IMG/VR virus record: IMGVR_UViG_3300018080_000683
Location: 1-20,559 of that record
Strand: one strand, 5' to 3'
DNA length: 20,559 bases
Origin: a virus
The notes below the pieces were generated by a model. The model made no database searches and was not told where the DNA came from. It worked only from the letters and a program-made list of their open reading frames with translations. The translations under genes and the position numbers were made by a program. Of this stretch, positions 1 to 6,342 are shown in pieces (position 1 is the first letter of the stretch; the number at the start of each line of letters is the position of its first letter).

Positions 1-155
1 AAGAAAGCCTCCTTTGCCTGTTCTGCTTTTAGCTGATTGCGCATAGCAAGTAACTTTTCCATTGTCTCAACCGATACATTCTTATCAATCGCTTGTGCTA
101 TTAACGCTTCCGGTGTCGGATTTGCTTTTATCAACTCTTTCTTTGTCTCTGACAT
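1..155 (-). CDS. ERF-like single-strand annealing protein, N-terminus only
   Basis: Only the first 51 residues are in the window; the gene runs off the left edge. The start is the ATG at 155, preceded by AAGGAG seven bases upstream. The visible peptide has a short charged leader, then a helix reading TPEALIAQAIDKNVSVETME, followed by KLLAMRNQLKAEQAKEAF. This 'P-E-L-I-x-A-I-x-K-x-V-x-V-E-T-M-E-K-L' followed by 'K-A-E-x-A-K-x-A-F' pattern is what I know from the beginning of phage ERF-type recombinases, which anneal single-stranded DNA during recombination. It follows the exonuclease, SNF2 helicase and ParB genes on the same strand, which fits a recombination module. Its first 71 bases overlap the 3' end of the preceding gene in another frame. 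The assignment rests on a short N-terminus. Confidence 0.6.
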   Translation of the reverse strand, partial: MSETKKELIKANPTPEALIAQAIDKNVSVETMEKLLAMRNQLKAEQAKEAF

Positions 156-948
156 TTTCTTTCTCCTTTTTATAATGTTCTGGACGATCATCAAACTCTG
201 GCTGGTTCTGCGTGTAAGATAACAAGAAAAGTAAGCAACAGCCAGCATGAGCCAAATGATTTAATCCAGTTTCGCTGTCATTTGTCTCGCCACGCCACCA
301 TGCCCACATATGTCTCATTAATGCTGCAAACAATCGACTATACGCAATACCCTTTGTCCAATTGTAAGCATCATATTTCTCTGCACCAAACATAAGTACT
401 TGAATGATCGGCTCTATTGATTCGGCGGGAAACAGATCCCAACGGAGCTTATCTTGATCGAATTTCTTGCCTGCTGTTGGTTCCGTGTTTGCTATAAATA
501 CTCCTGGTCGTGCTGATCGTTTTACGGATGCTTGACAGTTAGGGCATTGCCACCCAACGACTGCTTTGTTAACAACGAAGTAGTCATCGCATACGTGACA
601 TAAAACTACTTGTTCTTGTGGTGTATGTACATACACAGAATCTCTTGAATACGTTATATGGAAGAGCTTACCACACCCTTTATCACTTGTTGCGCACATG
701 CATTCTGTTTGACGGTGTTTAACTATATGTATAGCTGAACAAAATGGACATTTTACTTCATGTAGCATTGCAGCCATTCCTTTTGTTTCTAATGCAGTAA
801 GATCACAAATAGCATCTTTTGTTACCTGAATATGGTGGCCGCAAGAGTTACAAATAAATTCCTGTGTAAATTTTGGTTGTATATTTTCGCTATGGCAATT
901 TGGGCACCAAAATGACTTATCGTTAGTTGTTAAGCCTGAATCAGCCAT
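85..948 (-). CDS. Multi-zinc-ribbon protein with dATP/dGTP diphosphohydrolase-like (DUF5664) domain
   Basis: A 287-residue protein if it begins at the ATG at 948, which has GGAGG eight bases upstream; a GTG at 963 would swallow that ribosome site, so I reject it. Residues 1-150 carry CxxC pairs at C15/C18, C33/C36, C67/C70, C117/C120 and C135/C138, plus C83, C85 and C92, so several zinc ribbons. Residues about 161-256 look like the phage DUF5664 domain (KKFDQDKLRWDLFP, FGAEKYDAYNW, SGLNHLAHAG, ending DDRP). Pfam lists a dATP/dGTP diphosphohydrolase N-terminal family of this type, linked in some phages to hydrolysis of purine dNTPs. The tail after residue 256 is low-complexity and charged. Family members are usually little longer than the C-terminal domain, so the long zinc-ribbon front is unusual. 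The start overlaps the preceding small gene by 8 bases. The enzymatic role is inferred from family resemblance only. Confidence 0.72.
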   Translation of the reverse strand: MADSGLTTNDKSFWCPNCHSENIQPKFTQEFICNSCGHHIQVTKDAICDLTALETKGMAAMLHEVKCPFCSAIHIVKHRQTECMCATSDKGCGKLFHITYSRDSVYVHTPQEQVVLCHVCDDYFVVNKAVVGWQCPNCQASVKRSARPGVFIANTEPTAGKKFDQDKLRWDLFPAESIEPIIQVLMFGAEKYDAYNWTKGIAYSRLFAALMRHMWAWWRGETNDSETGLNHLAHAGCCLLFLLSYTQNQPEFDDRPEHYKKEKENVRDKERVDKSKSDTGSVNSTSD

Positions 949-1114
949 GGAACTTACCTCCACGACTTGCTTCGATGGCTACACCTTGATTGATCGCACG
1001 TTTCTTTGCTCGTTTGCGACTTGCTTCATTGCCAGAAGTATATACATAGCATTTACCATCTTTGCCATATTTATACCCTGGCTTACCATCTTTTGAACAT
1101 GGCATTATTGGCAT
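941..1114 (-). CDS. Small basic phage protein, 57 residues
   Basis: This short frame starts at the ATG at 1114, with AAGGAG five bases upstream, and overlaps the end of the ParB-like gene by 10 bases. It ends inside the start of the next gene. The peptide opens MPIMPCSKDGKPGYKYGKDG, then KCYVYTSGNEASRKRAKKRA. The 'KDGKPGYKxGxxGKCYxY' and 'EASRKRAKxxA' pattern is one I have seen in small hypothetical proteins of many tailed phages. No function is known to me. The basic, lysine- and arginine-rich second half could bind nucleic acid. Its coupling on both sides and strong ribosome site support it as a real gene. Confidence 0.75.
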   Translation of the reverse strand: MPIMPCSKDGKPGYKYGKDGKCYVYTSGNEASRKRAKKRAINQGVAIEASRGGKFHG

Positions 1115-1992
1115 GGTATCTCCTTCATATTCGGAATCCCTTCTTTTTCAGGATGCTCAAATAGTAGACCTTGCTCTTCACAGAAACTTGCTACTGTATC
1201 CATGAGTTCATTATCACTGATCTCACCTGAGCACCACGCAAGAATACGGCTATGGAAACCAACAGGTATTTTGATCTTCTCAAAATAATCCATTAGATTA
1301 AGCATCTCAGTCCTTGGCCGTTCTTTCTTTGGTGCCACTTTCTTCTTGAGTTCTTCTTCACCAGGCCGTTTGATCTTGATCTTAATTGGACCTGAAAACC
1401 CTTTTTCTCGTTTCTCCTTGATAAGGGCTGCTGAGATCAAACGCTCTTGTGGATCTTTAATTGCATAAAGGTCCAATACATTTTGTGGTGATAATATCTT
1501 AGCTGCTGCAAGATCTTGTAGCTCATCAGGTAGCTTCAAAAGCATCATTCGGGTGCGAACCCAACCTTGAGGCTTTTGGATCTTCTTTGCTACCTCTTGG
1601 ATTGACAAACCCATTCGAGCCATACGAGCCACGGCATTAGCCTCTTGAAGCATATTCAAATCTTCTCGTTGGATGTTTTCTGAGAAGTTAATAAATACTG
1701 CTTCAAGAGGTGTAATATCCTCGACTATGGCTTTTATTGTTTCACGTTCCAATAGACGATGAGCAAGGGTCCGGCGAAAACCGGACACTAATACGAAGGG
1801 TAAATCCGTATTATCTTCGGTGTAAGATGATCGGACTAGAACAGGTTGATGTAATCCTTCATCCTGGATATTTTGGGCAAGTTCAGTCACAGTATGCGGT
1901 GCTATCTTACCTCGACAGTTCCGCTTTTCATCGACTAGGAACTTATCCAAAGGAAGATCGTATACTTGACCAAACTTATAAGATTCCATCAT
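1105..1992 (-). CDS. ParB/Spo0J-like DNA-binding protein
   Basis: 295 residues from the ATG at 1992, which has GAGG six bases upstream; the frame stays open to 2097 but that part is coding for another small gene in a different frame. The N-terminal half has the ParB layout: PLDKFLVDEKRN, a central LVSGFRRTLAHRLL (the arginine motif), then ENIQRED, matching the ENxxRE motif that in ParB proteins contacts CTP. A helix-turn-helix follows (LSIQEVAKKIQKPQGWVRTR). The C-terminal third contains a lysine-rich linker and then no motif I know. ParB-family proteins bind specific DNA sites; in phages they act in partition, transcription or replication. No ParA is visible in this window, so partition is not shown. 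It is the more canonical of two ParB-like proteins here. Confidence 0.85.
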   Translation of the reverse strand: MMESYKFGQVYDLPLDKFLVDEKRNCRGKIAPHTVTELAQNIQDEGLHQPVLVRSSYTEDNTDLPFVLVSGFRRTLAHRLLERETIKAIVEDITPLEAVFINFSENIQREDLNMLQEANAVARMARMGLSIQEVAKKIQKPQGWVRTRMMLLKLPDELQDLAAAKILSPQNVLDLYAIKDPQERLISAALIKEKREKGFSGPIKIKIKRPGEEELKKKVAPKKERPRTEMLNLMDYFEKIKIPVGFHSRILAWCSGEISDNELMDTVASFCEEQGLLFEHPEKEGIPNMKEIPCQ

Positions 1993-2137
1993 ATAAATCC
2001 TCAAAATCAGGGTCCGCATCAAGATCAGGACATAAATGCTGGTCAGCGCACTCGGGGCAATTCGGACCGTAATTGCAGACCGGACACTCTTGAGCATCTA
2101 TATCGTCAAATTCTATTCCACAATCTATACAAATCAT
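1976..2137 (-). CDS. 53-residue zinc-ribbon protein
   Basis: A short frame on the minus strand. The ATG at 2137 overlaps the stop of the exonuclease gene in an ATGA junction, and its own end overlaps the start of the ParB-like gene by 17 bases, so it fits exactly between two certain genes. The peptide begins MICIDCGIEFDD and has cysteines at 3, 6, 18, 21, 27, 30 and 36, arranged as CxxC pairs, followed by a very acidic tail (DLDADPDFEDLYDG). This is typical of a small zinc ribbon. It may act as an adaptor to a partner protein or nucleic acid; nothing shows which. The alternative is non-coding leader for the ParB gene, but the regular cysteine spacing and coupling argue against that. Confidence 0.7.
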   Translation of the reverse strand: MICIDCGIEFDDIDAQECPVCNYGPNCPECADQHLCPDLDADPDFEDLYDGIL

Positions 2138-2700
2138 CCGCCACACAAAGCCTTATATACTTGGGCACACGTAATACAGTCACCTTCTGCCTGATGAGGT
2201 GCTGGATTCACGATGCCTAATGCCTTAGAAACAGAACCTAGAGAAGTTGAACTAAATGGCATTGAAGTGCCATTAAGTCTTGCACGATCATTGATATATT
2301 CAGCTACTCGTTGAGTATCCTTGACACGATAAAAAATGAAGTCTCGTAAATTCAACCCACGAAACGCTGCCGTAATAAAGCTATAGTCGAAGAACCAATT
2401 TTGAGCCAAGGGTTCGATTTTCTGACCTTTTGGTATTGTTCGAGCAAACCAATCTGTAAACATGTTTACAGCGATTTCACGAGTTACAGTTCGTGCCATA
2501 AGCTCATCTAATGTATGACCATTTACAGATAGGGCTTTCTTTTCTGCACGATCAGGAAATTCAGGTTTGACCTCAACAATAAAGGGCTGTACGTGGTCAA
2601 CTGGATCAAACGTGTCAGTTAAGGGGAGAATACACAGATCAACCATTTCATGGTAATATGGTGTTAGCCCCGTTGTTTCACAGTCAATTGCACAAATCAT
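2134..2700 (-). CDS. DEDDh 3'-5' exonuclease (DnaQ-like)
   Basis: 188 residues. All five DEDDh residues can be assigned: D6 and E8 in AIDCETTGL (Exo I), D105 in NWFFDYSFI (Exo II), and H169 and D174 in HQAEGDC (Exo III). Such enzymes remove nucleotides from 3' ends using two metal ions, as in proofreading subunits and recombination nucleases. The start at 2700 overlaps the stop of the 70-residue gene upstream (ATGA). It lies between the SNF2 helicase and a ParB-like gene, which suggests a role in replication or recombination and not in stand-alone RNA decay. A catalytically degenerate relative is encoded at 16530-17228. Confidence 0.9.
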   Translation of the reverse strand: MICAIDCETTGLTPYYHEMVDLCILPLTDTFDPVDHVQPFIVEVKPEFPDRAEKKALSVNGHTLDELMARTVTREIAVNMFTDWFARTIPKGQKIEPLAQNWFFDYSFITAAFRGLNLRDFIFYRVKDTQRVAEYINDRARLNGTSMPFSSTSLGSVSKALGIVNPAPHQAEGDCITCAQVYKALCGG

Positions 2701-2909
2701 TCATTTTCCTTTCGTTCGTCAAATTCACATTCAAAGTCATCATCAAAACAATATTGATGGACTATCTCTCCATTTTGTTCAATGGTAAGATGAACATCTG
2801 ATCGTTCAGCAAGCAATTCAAATGCTGTAACATCATCAGCAATACAAGCTTGTAATGCCTCATCACTCAACTCACCTTCCCATGTTAAGCTGATTTTTCG
2901 TGTAGCCAC
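2697..2909 (-). CDS. Small acidic protein of unknown function, GTG start
   Basis: 70 residues, starting at a GTG (2909) with a perfect AGGAGG five bases upstream; the overlapping ATG four bases further up would be in another frame. The protein is acidic, with a patterned sequence alternating charged and hydrophobic residues (KISLTWEGELSDEALQACIA, then VHLTIEQNGEIVHQYCFDDD), ending in a highly acidic tail. Two beta-strand-like stretches around one helix are likely. It sits nine bases after the SNF2 helicase gene and overlaps the exonuclease start, so it is co-translated with them. I do not recognise a family. Confidence 0.75.
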   Translation of the reverse strand: MATRKISLTWEGELSDEALQACIADDVTAFELLAERSDVHLTIEQNGEIVHQYCFDDDFECEFDERKENE

Positions 2910-2918
2910 TCATTCCTC

Positions 2919-4937
2919 CTATGCAACATTTTCTAAATATTGTTGCAGTTCACCCATAGTTGCGGCTTGCAGATATTTCTTTTTCCGCAAGTTCTCCAAA
3001 ATATACTCATCTGTTTGTAGATGAATAAGATCAACAATTGTTGCGCCACGATTGGCATCCATACCTGGTCTGTGTATCCTATCCTCAGACTGCATACGAT
3101 CAGTTCCATTGAACGTGTTACTATAATACACGATCATTGATGCAGCAGTTAATGTCAAACTGACACCTGCTGCTCCTGGTTGACCGATAAATGCAATCTT
3201 TTCTGGATGGTCTTTATTTTGGAAGTGCTCTAGGGCAGTATTAGGTCGAAATGCATGGTACTGAGGATGGAAAGTATTATGTTCTGGTGCAGATTCAGTG
3301 TCATGACAAACTACACACTTCTTAGGATCACCGTAGTTGAAACTAACCCATTGACCACGACCATCAATTCGTAATACCTGCCAACCTTCTTTCATACATA
3401 ATCGAGTTACACGGTCAACTGATGCTGCAAATCCTGCGTAAATGACAATACGGCCATAGTTTTCATTCTCTTCTAACAACTCTTTTAAGGCATCATCTTT
3501 TGGACATTTGACTTCTTTTGAGACATTAACGATATTATCTGCTTTCCCTGATCCTGCGCAATTTGGACATTCTACCTTGACCATTTCTTGCATAGGATCA
3601 ACATCTTTTGCTATATCCCCTTGTATGTGTTCATCATGTGGGTTTGTTTCTGTGACTGGTTTGAATGTTTCCCCTGACCCACCACAACGAGGACATACGA
3701 TCTTACCGCGTGCTTCCTTGATATATTGGAAACCGTCACTTAACTCTCTTGTTTTCTCAAGAGCTTGTATAACAGTCGGACTTTTCCGAGTAATTAGTTT
3801 CATCGCTCGTATTGTAGCTGGTGCAGGTTCACACTTAACAAGACGATACACTTTCTCAGGAAGATCATTACAGTCTTTCTTCCATTTAATGTATACAAGA
3901 CCCTTTAAGCGTTGATATAATTTATCAATCTCATTTTCTGATTGAACAAAATTATGTGGGTTCAAACCCATTGCAGTATGTTCTACATGATCGTAAAACT
4001 GACCACAGACTTTGCATTTCTCAGGATTATCAAACCAAGTTACATGTTCTGGATAAGACCCACCTGACATTGTTTGTTTCTTGATAATCAATGCCAATCG
4101 GTATTTCAAGAATGTTGGTGAACTTTCTTTCATGAACCCCGGACAAACAATTTCACACTGCATCCACCAGTTCAACGGATCTTTTGGTGCAGGTGTACCA
4201 GTCATGGCAATAATATAAGGATCAGGATGATCGGCTCTTGCTCCATCTGCTAAGTTCTTTGCCCTTTGTGATCGTTGTGTATTTGAGTTTCTTACCATAT
4301 GAGACTCATCAAATACAATAAAATCAGGCGCTACTCGACCTTCTGGCCAACTGTCTACCATTGATTTCATACGATCATAAGACATGAACTCTGGCATTAT
4401 ACGGGCATTCCAAAATTGAAATTGTGTACGCAAACTACACAAAGCATTCTTAGGACAAACATAAATAGGCCATGTAGGTTTCGCAAGTTCCATGGCTCGA
4501 ATAATCGGGAGTGTCTTTGCCGTGCCCATTTCGGCTGCAAGAATCACACGACGGCGATTCATAATGGTTGTTAACATTTCACGTTGTTGAGAAAAAACAG
4601 GCCAATCTTTATTTGATGCATCCTTACGAATCGCCCATTCCATAAGCGGGTATTCCCGATCATAACGCTCGTAAGGGCTTTCTGCGCCTTCAGTTAAATA
4701 CTGCCACGTAAAAGCATTACGAGCAGTGTCTCCAATTCGCCAGCATTTTTCTTTTGGGTCCCACTTAGACCCTTCCATGGATTTGATCTCGTCTTTTAAC
4801 CATGGATCGTAGGGAAATTGAAGTCGAAGAATATCGTTTGGTTGTGCAGTAACATGTACTGCAAGATAACAATGACCATCTTTAGCACGCTTACCTCTTG
4901 TTGCTCTTAATGAATGTACGCCCTCTTTTATGTACAT
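2919..4937 (-). CDS. SNF2-family helicase with zinc-binding insertions
   Basis: 672 residues. Superfamily 2 motifs are clear: MGTAKT at 137-142 (a GKT variant), DESH at 210-213, MTGTP near 245-249, the second lobe starting RIVIYAGF near 496, and QSEDRIHRPG at 616-625, the SNF2 motif VI. Residues about 35-75 (MEGSKWDPKEKCWRIG) resemble the HARP-type domain seen before SNF2 annealing helicases. Between and within the lobes are cysteine insertions: CKVC 308-311, two DnaJ-like CxxCxGSG modules at 415-422 and 457-464, and CVVC at 541-544. It should use ATP to move along or remodel duplex DNA, perhaps to promote strand annealing with the ERF-like protein. The start overlaps the preceding gene by 10 bases, with GGGAGC upstream. 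The zinc insertions are unusual for this family. Confidence 0.9.
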   Translation of the reverse strand: MYIKEGVHSLRATRGKRAKDGHCYLAVHVTAQPNDILRLQFPYDPWLKDEIKSMEGSKWDPKEKCWRIGDTARNAFTWQYLTEGAESPYERYDREYPLMEWAIRKDASNKDWPVFSQQREMLTTIMNRRRVILAAEMGTAKTLPIIRAMELAKPTWPIYVCPKNALCSLRTQFQFWNARIMPEFMSYDRMKSMVDSWPEGRVAPDFIVFDESHMVRNSNTQRSQRAKNLADGARADHPDPYIIAMTGTPAPKDPLNWWMQCEIVCPGFMKESSPTFLKYRLALIIKKQTMSGGSYPEHVTWFDNPEKCKVCGQFYDHVEHTAMGLNPHNFVQSENEIDKLYQRLKGLVYIKWKKDCNDLPEKVYRLVKCEPAPATIRAMKLITRKSPTVIQALEKTRELSDGFQYIKEARGKIVCPRCGGSGETFKPVTETNPHDEHIQGDIAKDVDPMQEMVKVECPNCAGSGKADNIVNVSKEVKCPKDDALKELLEENENYGRIVIYAGFAASVDRVTRLCMKEGWQVLRIDGRGQWVSFNYGDPKKCVVCHDTESAPEHNTFHPQYHAFRPNTALEHFQNKDHPEKIAFIGQPGAAGVSLTLTAASMIVYYSNTFNGTDRMQSEDRIHRPGMDANRGATIVDLIHLQTDEYILENLRKKKYLQAATMGELQQYLENVA

Positions 4938-5407
4938 AGAACAAAGCTCCCATCACCTAAAACTTGAGTTGTATATTTTGTAAGATAGCGTTTCAAGTTT
5001 GTTGTACGCATAATATCAAAAACTTTATTAAATACTTGTCGTTCTTCATAAGTACGATTTCGTGAACACCCCTGCACAATGGCTTCTTGCCATTCTCGGA
5101 AGTTACCGAGCATCAGAAATACAAGATCATTTGTAGTTGTCGCAAAATGTTTGATTCGGATATCATATTCTGAAATTAGGGTGATTACTATTGATGCAGG
5201 ACAATTTGGGTAATAAAGAAAGAACCCAAGCATACAATGCTCGGGACAACCTAATCCTCGTATTAAAGCAGCAGGATCATTGTGCTTAATTTTGTCACCA
5301 TCAAGAAGTTTGGTAGGATCAGTTATTCCTACGTCTCTACAAAAAATAGATATGCCTGCCCAATTAACGCTAGGCATAATTGCCGGAATAACAGTCATTT
5401 CTTTCAT
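4928..5407 (-). CDS. Unknown protein, 159 residues
   Basis: The start at 5407 has GGAGG six bases upstream. The protein seems globular with an alpha/beta character, and has several cysteines (RDVGI..., LGCPEHCMLGFF, NCPAS, QGCSRN), with a CPEHC motif at about 55. There is no signal peptide or convincing membrane helix. It is translated just before the SNF2 helicase, whose ATG lies inside its last codons, so the two are probably made together and may work together. I do not recognise a family and give no function. Confidence 0.8.
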   Translation of the reverse strand: MKEMTVIPAIMPSVNWAGISIFCRDVGITDPTKLLDGDKIKHNDPAALIRGLGCPEHCMLGFFLYYPNCPASIVITLISEYDIRIKHFATTTNDLVFLMLGNFREWQEAIVQGCSRNRTYEERQVFNKVFDIMRTTNLKRYLTKYTTQVLGDGSFVLCT

Positions 5408-5424
5408 TTAGTACCTCCGCATAT

Positions 5425-5474
5425 TAAGGTGAGGTAGGGGCTGCTGCTACCCGGTACAGCCCCTACCAACCTTA
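5425..5474 (-). terminator. Strong RNA hairpin between two minus-strand genes
   Basis: An 11-bp perfect stem (5433-5443 with 5457-5467) around a 13-base loop is extended by a further 6-bp stem (5425-5430 with 5469-5474) across a small internal bulge. It lies directly after the stop codon of the upstream gene at 5479 and before the ribosome site of the gene starting at 5407. There is no run of T after it in either direction, so it is not a classic intrinsic terminator. It may dampen read-through, protect the 3' end of the upstream message, or be a processing site. Confidence 0.55.
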
Positions 5475-5478
5475 GTCC

Positions 5479-6210
5479 TTACCGATCACGAGTATCTGCT
5501 GATGCTGTATCGGACCCACCACTGTCACCACCCGATTGAAACGATTCTGGATTTGTGAACTTGGCATGGTGTTCTTTCATTTCTTCGAGATCAATGGGTA
5601 CTTGAGGCGGAGCCGTACATTCCGAACAGGAGAACGCAAACCACTGATGGCCAGTGCTTTCCTTCTTCAACATATGGCTTTTAAGCGTTACCGCCTTTTG
5701 CATGTAGTGAATCAATTCACTACGCGCAACATTTTGAAGTGTCAAATTGTTGCAATACAAATGGACATGCTCCCCAACATCATTGAGATAAATGAGGAAT
5801 TCAAATCCCCAGAAATACCCTTGTGCGCGTGCTTTTGCCGCTTCCTGGATCTCATGAAACTTCTCGCTTTCACGATCATATTCCACTGTAACCTTCTTCG
5901 TGGCTTGATCGATATGCATTGCCTTGGGTCGCCAATCAACGATTACGACATCAATAGATTCGCCAAGATCAATAACTTCATTCTTGTTTTTATGCAAGAC
6001 AAAAGTTCCTGCATTCATTCGGTGCGGGGGAAGGGTAAGTGGCGATTGACTTTGGACCAAACGCACAAACGGCGCAGAATCCCAAGTTGGTGCCATTTCT
6101 TCCATGACCTTGGTGTCACGAACTGGCGGCAATGCGGCTGCGAGGGCTGCTTGAATGTCTGTACTTTGATTGACTGTTGCTGGTACGTTTTCGTTGATTT
6201 CTTCACTCAT
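5479..6210 (-). CDS. Unknown early protein, possible ssDNA-binding type
   Basis: 243 residues starting at 6210, with AAGGA ten bases upstream. The first 50 residues are low-complexity and alanine-rich. A core follows with beta-strand-like stretches (FVRLVQSQSP, GTFVLHKNKN, LGESIDVVIVDWRPKAMHID, then YFWGFEFLIYLNDVGEHVHL). A CSEC pair is near residue 195. The tail is hydrophilic and disordered (SGGDSGGSDTASADTRDR). A beta-rich core plus a flexible charged tail, in a replication and recombination operon, would suit a single-stranded DNA-binding protein, but I cannot show that from motifs, and the tail lacks the usual final hydrophobic residue. Base composition is richer in GC than the genes on its left, like the ParB-like gene just upstream. 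Confidence 0.8.
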   Translation of the reverse strand: MSEEINENVPATVNQSTDIQAALAAALPPVRDTKVMEEMAPTWDSAPFVRLVQSQSPLTLPPHRMNAGTFVLHKNKNEVIDLGESIDVVIVDWRPKAMHIDQATKKVTVEYDRESEKFHEIQEAAKARAQGYFWGFEFLIYLNDVGEHVHLYCNNLTLQNVARSELIHYMQKAVTLKSHMLKKESTGHQWFAFSCSECTAPPQVPIDLEEMKEHHAKFTNPESFQSGGDSGGSDTASADTRDR

Positions 6211-6253
6211 TGGATCTTGTTCCTTTTTCTCTTTGTTTTTCGGTTTCTTAAAT

Positions 6254-6334
6254 GATTGTCTATGGTTAAAGTGACCAAGTATCGGGTTTGATTAGCAGTC
6301 AAATGATGTAACTCGATCGACCGCATAGACAATC
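6254..6334 (-). promoter_or_regulatory. Structured inter-gene element, 11-bp closing inverted repeat
   Basis: The 132 bases between the ParB-like gene and the next gene contain an exact 11-bp inverted repeat, GATTGTCTATG at 6254-6264 and its complement at 6324-6334, enclosing 59 bases. Inside it is a smaller TTTGA/TCAAA hairpin and the palindrome TCGATCGA. In the minus-strand message this would fold into a branched stem-loop upstream of the ribosome site of the gene starting at 6210. It may be a processing or regulatory RNA element, or a protein binding site. It matches no riboswitch I know. Confidence 0.4.
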
Positions 6335-6342
6335 AAGACTAA

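Noticed and set aside
5536-6255. 239-residue plus-strand frame opposite the gene at 5479-6210
   Set aside because: It is antisense to a gene with good ribosome site and operon position, and its composition (rich in F, C, R with no pattern) looks random.
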